Origin: Paenibacillus sp. MMS20-IR301
Lineage (GTDB): Bacteria > Bacillota > Bacilli > Paenibacillales > Paenibacillaceae
NCBI RefSeq assembly: GCF_032302195.1
Contig: NZ_CP135275.1
Location: 7,585,001-7,649,000, forward strand
Direction: 5' to 3'
DNA length: 64,000 nt
Positions 43,319 to 51,046 of the stretch are shown piece by piece (position 1 is the stretch's first letter; each line of letters starts with the position of its first letter). Under the pieces are notes generated by a model. The model worked only from the letters and a program-made list of their open reading frames with translations. It ran no database searches and had not been told where the DNA came from. Position numbers and translations under genes: made by a program.

Positions 43319-44479
43319 ATGGGATTACAAGAAGGCTGGTATGATTTCGGGCTGAGCAGCGCACAGGAGGAGCGGGCGAAACGCCTGCATGAAGAGAACA
43401 TCAATATCGATCTGTTGTTTCAGGGACCGTTGTCACCCAAGGCGATTCCGGAGCATATCTCCCTTAAGGTGAAGGAGCTGTGCGAGCCGTACAGGGATGA
43501 ACCGATGGTCTACAGCGCGATGCCGGCGCAGCTCATTACCCGGATGTCAGCTGCCGGGGAAATACCGGAGTATAAAGAGGAATGGTACAAGTCCGGGATT
43601 ACCGCCGGCAACCGGGAGCTGCATCTGAATGATACGGAGAGTCTGATTACCAGCATGGCTGAGGTCCAGCTGCAGTTCGATTCCGCAGACTGGCTGGTGA
43701 AGGCATTGAAGGCGGAGGATATCCGCAGAGCGAAACGCGAGGGCAGGAAGGCGGGGATCATAACCGCACAGGAGACGGATGCGCTGGGGACGAACCTCGG
43801 GCTGCTGGATGCCCTGCACAGCTTCGGTCTCAGAATTCTGCAGCTGACGTACAATAACCAGAACCTCATAGGCTCAGGCTGTGCGGAGCCGGGCAACAAC
43901 GGGCTGTCCAAGTACGGCCGGCGGGTAGTTGAACGGATGAATGAGCTGGGAATCATCACCGATACCGGACATTGCGGCAAACAGACGACCCTGGATGCCT
44001 GTGCGGTCTCAAGCGCGCCTGTGATCGCCTCGCATACCGGTGCGGAAGCCCTCTACCCTCATATGCGCTGTAAAAGTGATGAGGAAATCCGCGCCATTGC
44101 GGCGACCGGAGGGGTCATCGGGATTTTTGCCATGCCGTGGTTCGTGCATGAAGATCCCGGACACACCACGATTGAGCATGTGCTGAATCATATCGATTAT
44201 GTGATCCGGCTGGCAGGCATCGATCATGTGGGCATCGGTACGGACTGGCCTATGAGTGACCTCGAATGGTCATTGGTCTTTTTCAAAGAGCAGATTGCTC
44301 CTAAGCTCGGCTTCGCCAAAGGGGACGGGCCCTCCACGGAAACCGTTGCCGGCCTTGAACAATACAGTTATTTCAGCAACTTCACACGGGGGCTGGTGGC
44401 ACGCGGTTACAGCGATGAGGATATTGCCAAAATTATGGGCGGCAACTGGCTGCGTGTATTCGAACAAATTTGCGGATAG
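43319..44479 (+). CDS. M19 renal-dipeptidase-like protein with altered metal motif
   Basis: The 386-residue protein is an amidohydrolase-fold member of peptidase family M19, which normally cleaves dipeptides using two zinc ions. Recognisable pieces are the ITAQETDAL, LTYNNQN, TDTGHC (second His), ASHTGA (third His) and GIGTDWP segments. The usual N-terminal DGHND metal motif reads NIDLLFQG, so the first His is missing and the Asp context is changed; the bridging Glu is in QET rather than IEG. It may therefore bind one metal or act on a different substrate. ATG 43319 follows TAGGGGAG and lies 13 bp after the OCD-family gene. Confidence 0.8.
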   Translation: MGLQEGWYDFGLSSAQEERAKRLHEENINIDLLFQGPLSPKAIPEHISLKVKELCEPYRDEPMVYSAMPAQLITRMSAAGEIPEYKEEWYKSGITAGNRELHLNDTESLITSMAEVQLQFDSADWLVKALKAEDIRRAKREGRKAGIITAQETDALGTNLGLLDALHSFGLRILQLTYNNQNLIGSGCAEPGNNGLSKYGRRVVERMNELGIITDTGHCGKQTTLDACAVSSAPVIASHTGAEALYPHMRCKSDEEIRAIAATGGVIGIFAMPWFVHEDPGHTTIEHVLNHIDYVIRLAGIDHVGIGTDWPMSDLEWSLVFFKEQIAPKLGFAKGDGPSTETVAGLEQYSYFSNFTRGLVARGYSDEDIAKIMGGNWLRVFEQICG

Positions 44480-44493
44480 GAGACTTTTACAAT

Positions 44494-46629
44494 ATGAATA
44501 CATATTTGCAGCAGACTGACTTTCATTTCTATTGCTCGGGAATATACAGCGGGAAGATCCGGTTTACGGGTCAGAAGGGCCAGCCGGTGATGCATGCCAA
44601 GGTTGATCCACGCAGACGTACGCAAATGCAGGAAAATGTACTGGAGGCCGGAGCCAAATACGTGCTTCCTCTGACCACAATTGCCGGGCAGCTCAGCGTG
44701 TATGCTTCAGCGGAATGGACCGGGGATGAGGTGGTGCTGGAGAACGGGGATAAGTATCAGAAGCATGTCACCTATCAGGCGGACATTGCCGGTACTGTGC
44801 AGACATCCCAGGTGTGGGCTTACCGCGGCGGGACGGCGCTGGATATTGTGACGCTGGACGGGGAGGTGATTGCGTTCCTGTCCCCTAACCGCTACGGCAT
44901 CGAGCTGATTGTCAAGGCAGGCTACGAGCAGCTGACCCCGCTGGCCGTCTATGCTGAACCGCTGCTGTCACAGCCGGAATACGGTGTGAATGATCTCGGT
45001 ACGTATCTTGTGCCGATGCGGGACGGTGTGCGGCTGGCTACCGATGTGTTCCTTCCCGAGGGTCTTGAGGCGGGGACTAAGGTGCCGGCGATTCTGGTGA
45101 GAACCTGTTATGACCGCAACGGGAAAAAAGAGATTTTCATGCGCTGGGCGAACAAAGGCTATGCCGTCGTCTCCCAGGATGTGCGCGGCCGCGCCGATTC
45201 GGAAGGCGAGCTGATTCCCTTCTATAATGAACGGGATGACGGCTACGATACGATTGACTGGATTATCGCCCAGGACTGGTCGGACGGCAAGGTGGGCATG
45301 TGGGGAGCCTCCTATCTCGGCTATGTTGTTGTAGCTGCCGCTACCAGCGGCCATCCGAACCTGCTGGCGGTAGTGGACGAGGTCAATGTGGGCTCGCCGT
45401 TTGTCGATACCGCGCGCAAAGGCGGGACGCTCTGCTCCTGGCCGCTGCTCTCCTGGACACTGGCACAGTCGGTGGGGACGCGGACGGACTTTGATATCTT
45501 CGGCGGCATTACGGTGAACCCGGAGGCGGCGGTCGATGCCAGACCCGTCAAGGATATTCCGCAGCAGATGATCGGCCGCACCTCCGGCCCCTGGGAGCTG
45601 TGGAGCCAGCATCCGGAGTATGACGATTTCTGGCGTAATTGTACCTTCACCGAGCGCGGCGCCCAGGTTAAGGTTCCAATGTATGTAATCTCCGGCTGGT
45701 ATGACGGCGACAGTCCCGGGGTGTCCGAGACCTGGCGGATGCTGACCGAGCATGATGTGCCGCACCGCAAAATCCGCCTCGGCGCCTGGGAGCACGGTCC
45801 GAACCGGGCGCGCGACCTGCAGGGCGTGGCGTTCGGCAACGATGCGGTCGTCTACGATTATGATGTATCCGTGCTGCGCTGGTTCGACCGGTTCCTGAAG
45901 GGGATCCGAAACGGGATCGACGAGGAGCCGCGTGCTGCCTACTATGTGGTGGGCGAGAACCGCTGGAGAACCTCAGCGGACTGGACACCGGCGGAAGCAG
46001 TGGTTACTCCGTTTTACCTGGCCGGGGAGGGCCGGGCGAATTCGTCGCTGGGTGACGGCCGGCTGGCCATGGCGCCGGAGGAGCACTCCGCTGCCGATAC
46101 TTACATCTATAATCCGGCTGATCCGGTGGCCGACAGCGGTGAGCGGGAGCCGGAGAATATGCGGAAGCATGAGCTGCGCAGCGATATTGTTGTCTACACC
46201 GGCGAACCGCTGGCCGAGCCGTTAACGATAGCGGGCGAGCTGTCGGCGGTCATCTATGCGGCAAGCTCGGGCCTGGATACGGACTGGGTGGTGACGCTCA
46301 GTGATGTTAATGAAGGTGGCGATTCCATCCGCCTGTCCAATTATATCGTGCGGGCCAAATACCGGCACGGGCTGGAGCAGCCGCAGCTGCTGACGCCGGG
46401 GCAGGTGGAGCGCTATGATATTTTCCTGCAGAATATTGCCCACACTTTTGCCGCCGGACACAGGGTCCGCTTCACCGTGACCTCCTCCAGCAAATTTGTC
46501 GCCTTCCCCAACACGAACACCGGGCATAATCCGTATGAAGACACGGAGGCCGTCATCGTGCAGCAGACCATCTGCCATAACCGCGAGTATCCTAGCCACA
46601 TTAAACTCCCGGTGGTGCCGAATGCCTAG
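44494..46629 (+). CDS. CocE/NonD-family serine hydrolase with N-terminal extension
   Basis: The 711-residue hydrolase belongs to the X-Pro dipeptidyl-peptidase (S15) / cocaine esterase / alpha-amino acid ester hydrolase family. Residues 1-170 are an unassigned beta-rich extension. The alpha/beta-hydrolase domain then opens with PMRDGVRLATDVFLP. The likely triad is Ser273 (GASYLG), Asp404 (GWYDGD) and His434 (WEHG). A C-terminal jelly-roll domain (from about 550) is typical of the family. No signal peptide is seen. ATG 44494 is 11 bp after TAGGAG; a TTG at 44470 overlaps the previous gene. It is the last gene of the OCD-M19 operon. Esters, amides or short peptides are plausible substrates; the true one is unknown. 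Confidence 0.84.
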   Translation: MNTYLQQTDFHFYCSGIYSGKIRFTGQKGQPVMHAKVDPRRRTQMQENVLEAGAKYVLPLTTIAGQLSVYASAEWTGDEVVLENGDKYQKHVTYQADIAGTVQTSQVWAYRGGTALDIVTLDGEVIAFLSPNRYGIELIVKAGYEQLTPLAVYAEPLLSQPEYGVNDLGTYLVPMRDGVRLATDVFLPEGLEAGTKVPAILVRTCYDRNGKKEIFMRWANKGYAVVSQDVRGRADSEGELIPFYNERDDGYDTIDWIIAQDWSDGKVGMWGASYLGYVVVAAATSGHPNLLAVVDEVNVGSPFVDTARKGGTLCSWPLLSWTLAQSVGTRTDFDIFGGITVNPEAAVDARPVKDIPQQMIGRTSGPWELWSQHPEYDDFWRNCTFTERGAQVKVPMYVISGWYDGDSPGVSETWRMLTEHDVPHRKIRLGAWEHGPNRARDLQGVAFGNDAVVYDYDVSVLRWFDRFLKGIRNGIDEEPRAAYYVVGENRWRTSADWTPAEAVVTPFYLAGEGRANSSLGDGRLAMAPEEHSAADTYIYNPADPVADSGEREPENMRKHELRSDIVVYTGEPLAEPLTIAGELSAVIYAASSGLDTDWVVTLSDVNEGGDSIRLSNYIVRAKYRHGLEQPQLLTPGQVERYDIFLQNIAHTFAAGHRVRFTVTSSSKFVAFPNTNTGHNPYEDTEAVIVQQTICHNREYPSHIKLPVVPNA

Positions 46630-46813
46630 CTACGGACATCAGCGCCCTTATTTTCTGAAATTGGACTCTGCAGCGGGGCTAACGGACACCATGGGATTAA
46701 CATCTCTGCAATAGCCTGATTTCCGCTGAAAAATGCTGAATAAGTGCGCTGATGTCCGTTAGGAGTAAGAAAGTTGCTTTTAACGGGAAATAAGGGCGTT
46801 CTTGTCCGTTAGC
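46628..46813. repeat. Imperfect inverted-repeat intergenic element
   Basis: Four copies of an ACGGACA-containing unit occur in about 185 bp: forward at 46631-46653 and 46679-46699, inverted at 46739-46761 and 46788-46812. The best pair shares GGACATCAGCGC(C/A)CTTATT. The element fills most of the 342-bp noncoding gap between the CocE and serpin genes; nothing else was seen there. It is probably a dispersed repeat or large RNA hairpin. Confidence 0.65.
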
Positions 46814-46971
46814 CTGCTACTAAATAGATTGAACTTACGAAACTGATCAGGAAGCCGGCTGTGATTTTGCAACTTTTCCCAATTCGGACCGTCAATGAAT
46901 GGGAATGGCAATTCTGCCATCCTGTACATATCAATAGCGCGCCGGATGAATCCAAGGGGGAATGCGGAATT

Positions 46972-48231
46972 ATGGCGATGTTCAAAAGAATACCAATACT
47001 CTTGTTAGCCGTGCTGTTCTTAACTACGGCCGGCTGCAGCAGGGGAGGAAATTCAACGATGAGCTACTCAGAGAGACAGGCAGCCGCAGCGAAGCTTGAT
47101 TTCGGGCTGGCTGAGAAAAGCAACCGGCTGGGGGTGCAGCTGTTAGGGGAATTGTGGGAGCCGGGCGGCGGTAATCTGACGGTGTCGCCTTATAGTGTCG
47201 CTGCTGCGCTGTCACTTGCTTATAACGGTGCTGCCGGAGGAACCGCAGAGGAGCTGGGGGAAGTGCTGGGCTATGCTCCCGGTGAGCGTTCCGCGCTGAA
47301 TTCAAGCCAGCAGGCGCTGCTGCAGGTACTGAATCATGCCGGGCCGGGGATTGAGCTGAAGATTGCCAACTCGGTCTGGGGTATGGAGGGGCTGCCGCTG
47401 CGCAAGGAATATCTCCAGGTAAGTGAGGCGAGCTATAACGCGGAGATTCAGACAACGGATCTCGCTGCAGCGAAATCCGTTACGGTGATTAATGACTGGG
47501 TGGCGGATCATACGGAGCACAAAATCAAAGAGATGCTGACAGAGCCGCCGGGGCCGCAGGCTGTGGCTGTACTTGTCAACGCGCTTTATTTCAAAGGCGG
47601 CTGGACTGATGTGTTCCCGGAAGCGGCTACTGCACCGGCAAGCTTTTATCCCCCGGATGGTGCGGCTGTGCAGGCGATGATGATGCAGCGGAGCGGGTTG
47701 TTCCAGTATACCGCTAACGAAAAGTGGCAGGCAGTGAAGCTGTCTTACGGGGAAGGCCAGATGGAGATGGTGGTCATTCTTCCGGATGAGAAGTCTTCAC
47801 TTCAGGAGCTTGCGGCACAGCTTGCTTCAGGCGGCCTTTCGCCGGATGAGGGCTTTGCCGGCACCAGAGGCACGCTCCGCCTGCCGCGGTTTACTGCCAG
47901 CTACGGGACAGAACTCAAGCCGGCGCTGCAGCAGCTTGGCGTGAAGCTTGCTTTTGACCAAGACCGGGGGGATTTCTCACAGCTGGCGGATTTGGACAGC
48001 CCGATCTACTTCAGCAAGGTTATTCATAAGACCTATATCGATGTAAATGAACGGGGGACAGAGGCAGCTGCTTCCACTGTAATTGAGATGCGTGCAGGGT
48101 CAGCTCCGCCTGCGGAGGCGCCGTTTGAGATGACGGTTAACCGGCCGTTCCTGTTTATGATCAGGGATGTACAGACCCGGCTCGTGTTGTTTCTTGGAGT
48201 TATTGAGAATCCGGTTAGCACAGGCTCATAG
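46972..48231 (+). CDS. Lipoprotein serpin (I4 serine protease inhibitor)
   Basis: The 419-residue protein has a lipoprotein signal with lipobox TAGC (Cys22), so it should be anchored outside the membrane. The rest is a full-length serpin: SPYSVAAALSLAYNGA, a central NALYFKGGW motif, the hinge GTEAAASTV and the closing NRPFLFMIRD. The hinge composition (small residues) suggests an inhibitory serpin able to insert its loop. Counting from the hinge Gly, the scissile bond falls near the AGSA stretch, which would suit a protease preferring small residues, but the register is uncertain. ATG 46972 lies 11 bp after AAGGGGG. It may protect the cell surface from secreted or foreign proteases (inference). 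Confidence 0.88.
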   Translation: MAMFKRIPILLLAVLFLTTAGCSRGGNSTMSYSERQAAAAKLDFGLAEKSNRLGVQLLGELWEPGGGNLTVSPYSVAAALSLAYNGAAGGTAEELGEVLGYAPGERSALNSSQQALLQVLNHAGPGIELKIANSVWGMEGLPLRKEYLQVSEASYNAEIQTTDLAAAKSVTVINDWVADHTEHKIKEMLTEPPGPQAVAVLVNALYFKGGWTDVFPEAATAPASFYPPDGAAVQAMMMQRSGLFQYTANEKWQAVKLSYGEGQMEMVVILPDEKSSLQELAAQLASGGLSPDEGFAGTRGTLRLPRFTASYGTELKPALQQLGVKLAFDQDRGDFSQLADLDSPIYFSKVIHKTYIDVNERGTEAAASTVIEMRAGSAPPAEAPFEMTVNRPFLFMIRDVQTRLVLFLGVIENPVSTGS

Positions 48232-48330
48232 CCCGCAGATTCACAGGATATGGGATGAAATTCACTCAGAGGCGCATAAATGCTCCCTTCACAGGTCACA
48301 ATAGGAAAAAACCAGATTGAAGGGATTAAC

Positions 48331-49080
48331 GTGAATGCTTTCCGCTTGAAAAAACAACTGTGGCGGCGATGGAGACGTTGGAAAAAAGCTCCCTGGGTAG
48401 GCGCGGCTTGCATTGTGCTTACGGTGCTGGCCTGGCGCGGCATGCAGGTACCGGAAGAGATCAGCCTGCTGCTTAACCATACGGCCTGGACGTTACCTGG
48501 AACAATCAGCGATAAGGTGGAATCCGGCAGCAGCCTGCCGGCTGTGGCAGCTGTATATAACGATATGGAAGCAGATAGAGAACCTGAAGCGGCTATACTG
48601 GACAGCCAAGAGCTGCTGAAGGCGGTTAACGGGGAGCCCGTTAGCAGAACGGTGCATCTGAAGACGGTGTATGTATCCGGTGAAGAGGTGCAGACACTGC
48701 CCGGGAAGCGCACTCCCGCCCAGCTTAAGCTGCTGATTGCCCGTTATGCCGGGTGGAGCGGATGGTTCGGGCGTGAAGGTGATCTGTGGCTTGAGCAGAG
48801 AGTCGAAGATCTGTCGCCGCTTACCAAGAAGGAAGCCTACTTCGGCGTGGATGAGCAGGGGAATCTTACGTTGTTCAAAGGCCGCCCGGAGTCGGAAAAA
48901 GTCATGAAAACCTTCTTCCAGCTGGACATGGGCTCGATGAAATCATCGCTCCCGGCGGACATCTGGGAACAGCTCCATCAGGGGATCCGGGTACAGGATA
49001 TGGAGGAATACAACAGCGTGCTGTCCACCTTCAGCGACTATGCGCGGGATTCTGCGGAGCAGGTAATGCAGGCGGAATGA
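48331..49080 (+). CDS. bofC: BofC, inhibitor of forespore sigma-K checkpoint signalling
   Basis: The 249-residue protein (from GTG 48331 after GAAGGGA; ATG 48280 would add 17 residues) has a basic N-terminus, one membrane or signal segment (about 20-38), and a BofC-type C-terminal half with VHLKTVYVSGEEVQTL, LSPLTKKEAYFGVDEQGNL and GRPE...FFQLDMG, close to Bacillus BofC. BofC is made in the forespore and delays SpoIVB-triggered sigma-K activation. Location just upstream of the ruv genes agrees with Bacillus gene order. It is longer than Bacillus BofC because of an extra region (about 40-110) after the membrane segment. The start is uncertain. Confidence 0.8.
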   Translation: MNAFRLKKQLWRRWRRWKKAPWVGAACIVLTVLAWRGMQVPEEISLLLNHTAWTLPGTISDKVESGSSLPAVAAVYNDMEADREPEAAILDSQELLKAVNGEPVSRTVHLKTVYVSGEEVQTLPGKRTPAQLKLLIARYAGWSGWFGREGDLWLEQRVEDLSPLTKKEAYFGVDEQGNLTLFKGRPESEKVMKTFFQLDMGSMKSSLPADIWEQLHQGIRVQDMEEYNSVLSTFSDYARDSAEQVMQAE

Positions 49081-49157
49081 TGATAGGGCAGCTGTGGGAT
49101 TAAAATGTAGCATAGCAAATGCAACATATGAAGAGAGCGCAGAAGTAATATACGGCT

Positions 49158-49186
49158 CGCGGGCAGATTGCCCGCGGGTTTATTTT
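49158..49186 (+). terminator. Terminator after bofC
   Basis: An 8-bp perfect stem (CGCGGGCA / TGCCCGCG) with a 3-base loop is followed by GGTTTATTTT. Confidence 0.82.
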
Positions 49187-49333
49187 GTTGCCGGGAGAAG
49201 AACAGGCAGAGCGTGGGGCACAAGAGCTGCAGTAATCGGGCAGATTTAAAATTGAGGCCTCAATAAAAAAGCAGGGAGAATGGACGGAGAAGTGCCGCTG
49301 AAGCAACAGATGTTATAGTAACCAGCTTTTGGC

Positions 49334-49412
49334 GGAATGAGGGGCAATGTGCTCCTGAATTACTCCGTATGCCGACTTATGTTGAAATGAGGGGCAGTTG
49401 TGCTCCTGAAAT
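49334..49412 (+). repeat. Pair of short direct repeats
   Basis: GGAATGAGGGGCAATGTGCT (from 49334) and GAAATGAGGGGCAGTTGTGC (from 49384) are two imperfect copies about 28 bp long and 50 bp apart, close to the period of the adjacent tandem array. No gene is present here. Confidence 0.6.
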
Positions 49413-49436
49413 TGGCGAGAGGTGGGTACGAGGAGA

Positions 49437-49571
49437 GAAATAGAGTGAAAAATCCCACTATGTGGGCTGAAAACAGGCGGAAGCAGCGAAATAGAGTGAA
49501 AAATCCCACTATGTGGGCTGAATATAGGCAGAAGCAGCGAAATAGAGCGAAAAATCCCACTATGTGGGCAG
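49437..49571. repeat. 51-bp tandem repeat array with hairpins
   Basis: Nearly three copies of a 51-bp unit start at 49437, 49488 and 49539. Each begins GAAATAGAG(T/C)GAAAAATC and contains the hairpin CCCAC-TAT-GTGGG. On the minus strand each hairpin is followed by ATTTTT, so each copy resembles a small terminator. The unit length is a multiple of three, which keeps spurious frames open on both strands. The array lies between bofC and ruvC; no coding function is supported. Confidence 0.8.
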
Positions 49572-49599
49572 CCGGAACCGGGCAGCGGACAGCTTTTGC

Positions 49600-49772
49600 A
49601 CTCGCCTGGCCGGGTAGGCGCATAAGGAACGTCTTCTTTCGGAGAGCGTGCAGAACCGAAGCTAGATTTAAGTGTCTAAAAATTTGGCTGTATTTATCTT
49701 CCGGAACCATCTGGAGCAATTCTTCAAAGGAAAACAGTTCCTCTAAGTCGAAGGCCAGGCTAACGCTGCTTT
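49600..49772 (-). pseudogene. Probable transposase N-terminal relic
   Basis: Minus-strand translation gives a stretch containing FDLEELFSFEELLQMVPEDK followed by YSQIFRHLNLASVLHALRKK. This resembles the N-terminus of DDE transposases with (E/D)LL-P-DR-F-HLDL-L-(K/R)K patterns. It has no start-codon context, a stop just before it, and loses similarity after about 50 codons where the tandem array begins. No terminal inverted repeats were found. The family assignment is from memory of motif pattern and is tentative. Confidence 0.4.
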
Positions 49773-49786
49773 AACCCTGCTGTTAA

Positions 49787-49834
49787 TTTCCCCGGGACAA
49801 AATTTTGTTTTTGTCTCCCCGGGGAATTTTTTTT
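49787..49834 (+). terminator. Terminator upstream of ruvC
   Basis: A long interrupted palindrome (TTCCCCGGG-ACAAAA paired with TTTTGTCTCCCCGGGGAA, two unpaired bases) is followed by eight T. It would insulate ruvC from upstream transcription. Confidence 0.75.
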
Positions 49835-49842
49835 GCTATAAT
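49834..49842 (+). promoter_or_regulatory. Extended -10 promoter of ruvCAB
   Basis: TGCTATAAT is a perfect extended -10 (TG-N-TATAAT) 49 bp before the ruvC start. No good -35 lies at standard spacing; TTGTCT at 49811 is 20 bp away. The -10 sits directly on the T tract of the preceding terminator. Confidence 0.6.
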
Positions 49843-49890
49843 GGGGGGAAGGAATACATATGTTCGCTTTACAGAGGAGAGAGAAGGAAC

Positions 49891-50394
49891 TTGCGCATCT
49901 TGGGAATTGACCCGGGGCTGGCGATTGTCGGCTTTGGTTTTGTAGATAAGACGGGAAACAAGCTGACCCCGGTACAATACGGCTGTATCCAGACTGAGGC
50001 GCATACGCCGGAAGAGGAACGACTGCTGCATGTCTATGAAGGCATGGTGCAGCTGATAGACAAATATAAACCGGATGCGGTTGCGATAGAGAAGCTGTTC
50101 TTCAGCCGCAATGTGACCACGGCGCTGCCGGTGGCGCAGGCGCGGGGAGTATTGATTCTGGCGGCCGTGCAGCGTGGGCTTCCGGTTGCCGAATACACGC
50201 CAATGATGGTGAAGCAGGCCGTGGTAGGCTACGGCAAGGCCGAGAAGAAGCAGGTGCAGGAGATGGTCAAGCTGCTGCTTAAGCTGTCCGCCGTACCGAA
50301 GCCTGATGATGTGGCGGATGCACTGGCGGTGGCGGTCTGCCACGCCCATTCCGTAAGTCTTAATTCCAAATTAAATGAGGTATTGCGAAAATGA
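49891..50394 (+). CDS. ruvC: Holliday junction resolvase RuvC
   Basis: The 167-residue endonuclease resolves Holliday junctions after RuvAB branch migration. It starts RILGIDPG; the acidic catalytic set matches Asp7, Glu67, Asp140 and Asp143 (IEKLFF and PDDVADALAVA). It begins at TTG after a run of AGGAGAGAGAAGG, and the length is typical. It overlaps ruvA by 4 bp (ATGA), so the two are translationally coupled. Bacillus subtilis lacks ruvC and uses RecU, so its presence here is a lineage marker for Paenibacillus-type genomes. Confidence 0.95.
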   Translation: MRILGIDPGLAIVGFGFVDKTGNKLTPVQYGCIQTEAHTPEEERLLHVYEGMVQLIDKYKPDAVAIEKLFFSRNVTTALPVAQARGVLILAAVQRGLPVAEYTPMMVKQAVVGYGKAEKKQVQEMVKLLLKLSAVPKPDDVADALAVAVCHAHSVSLNSKLNEVLRK

Positions 50395-51014
50395 TAGATT
50401 TCCTAAGAGGACCGGTTGTACATTTGGAGTCAGAGTATGTCGTGCTGGATGTTCAAGGCGTCGGATACCGGGTGTTCTGCCCGAATCCGTATGCTTTTGC
50501 CAAGGCGGAGGGTCCGGTGATGATCTACATTCATTATCAGACCCGCGAGGATGCTACGCTGCTGTTCGGGTTCCCGACCCGCGAGGAGCAGAAGCTGTTC
50601 CGCAAGCTGATTGAAGTATCGGGCATCGGGCCGCGTGTGGCGCTGGGCATTCTGACCGGCGGGTCGCCGGATCAGCTGATCTCAGCGATCTACCAGGAGA
50701 ACATCACCTTCCTGACGAAGCTGCCGGGCATCGGCAAGAAGACGGCGCAGCGGATGATCCTGGATCTGAAGGACAAGCTGGACGGCTTCGGCGGGGCTGC
50801 CCTGCAGACAGGGCTGTTCGCTGTTGCGGCTGAAGCCCAGGCGAAGGCCGAGGCGCTGCCGTGGGAAGAGGCCCGGGATGCCCTGAAGGGACTTGGTTAT
50901 ACTGATGCCGAGCTGGACCGTGTCTGGCTGACGATGAAGAAGGAAGGGACGGATACCGGCCCGGTTGATGTACTGATGAAGAAAGCGCTGGGACTGCTGT
51001 ATACCGCCAAGTAG
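50391..51014 (+). CDS. ruvA: Holliday junction DNA helicase subunit RuvA
   Basis: The 207-residue protein binds the four-way junction as a tetramer and loads RuvB. It has an N-terminal OB fold (MIDFLRGPVVHLE), tandem helix-hairpin-helix motifs (ISGIGPRVALGIL-like and LPGIGKKTAQRM) and a C-terminal RuvB-interacting domain (DALKGLGYTDAELDR). ATG overlaps the ruvC stop. The length is close to the usual 200. Confidence 0.96.
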   Translation: MIDFLRGPVVHLESEYVVLDVQGVGYRVFCPNPYAFAKAEGPVMIYIHYQTREDATLLFGFPTREEQKLFRKLIEVSGIGPRVALGILTGGSPDQLISAIYQENITFLTKLPGIGKKTAQRMILDLKDKLDGFGGAALQTGLFAVAAEAQAKAEALPWEEARDALKGLGYTDAELDRVWLTMKKEGTDTGPVDVLMKKALGLLYTAK

Positions 51015-51046
51015 GACCTTGGACGTCCCGAAGAACGGAGTGAGAC

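Noticed and set aside
42286..43404. 372-codon minus-strand frame opposite the OCD-family gene
   Set aside because: High-GC antisense shadow with Arg/Pro-rich sequence and no recognisable domain.
44968..45795. 275-codon minus-strand frame opposite the CocE gene
   Set aside because: Antisense to a conserved catalytic domain; composition is typical of a shadow frame.
49400..49774. Plus-strand 124-codon ORF with a repeated Asn-Pro-Thr-Met-Trp-Ala peptide
   Set aside because: The repeat comes from the 51-bp hairpin array; there is no ribosome site, and the opposite strand is equally open.
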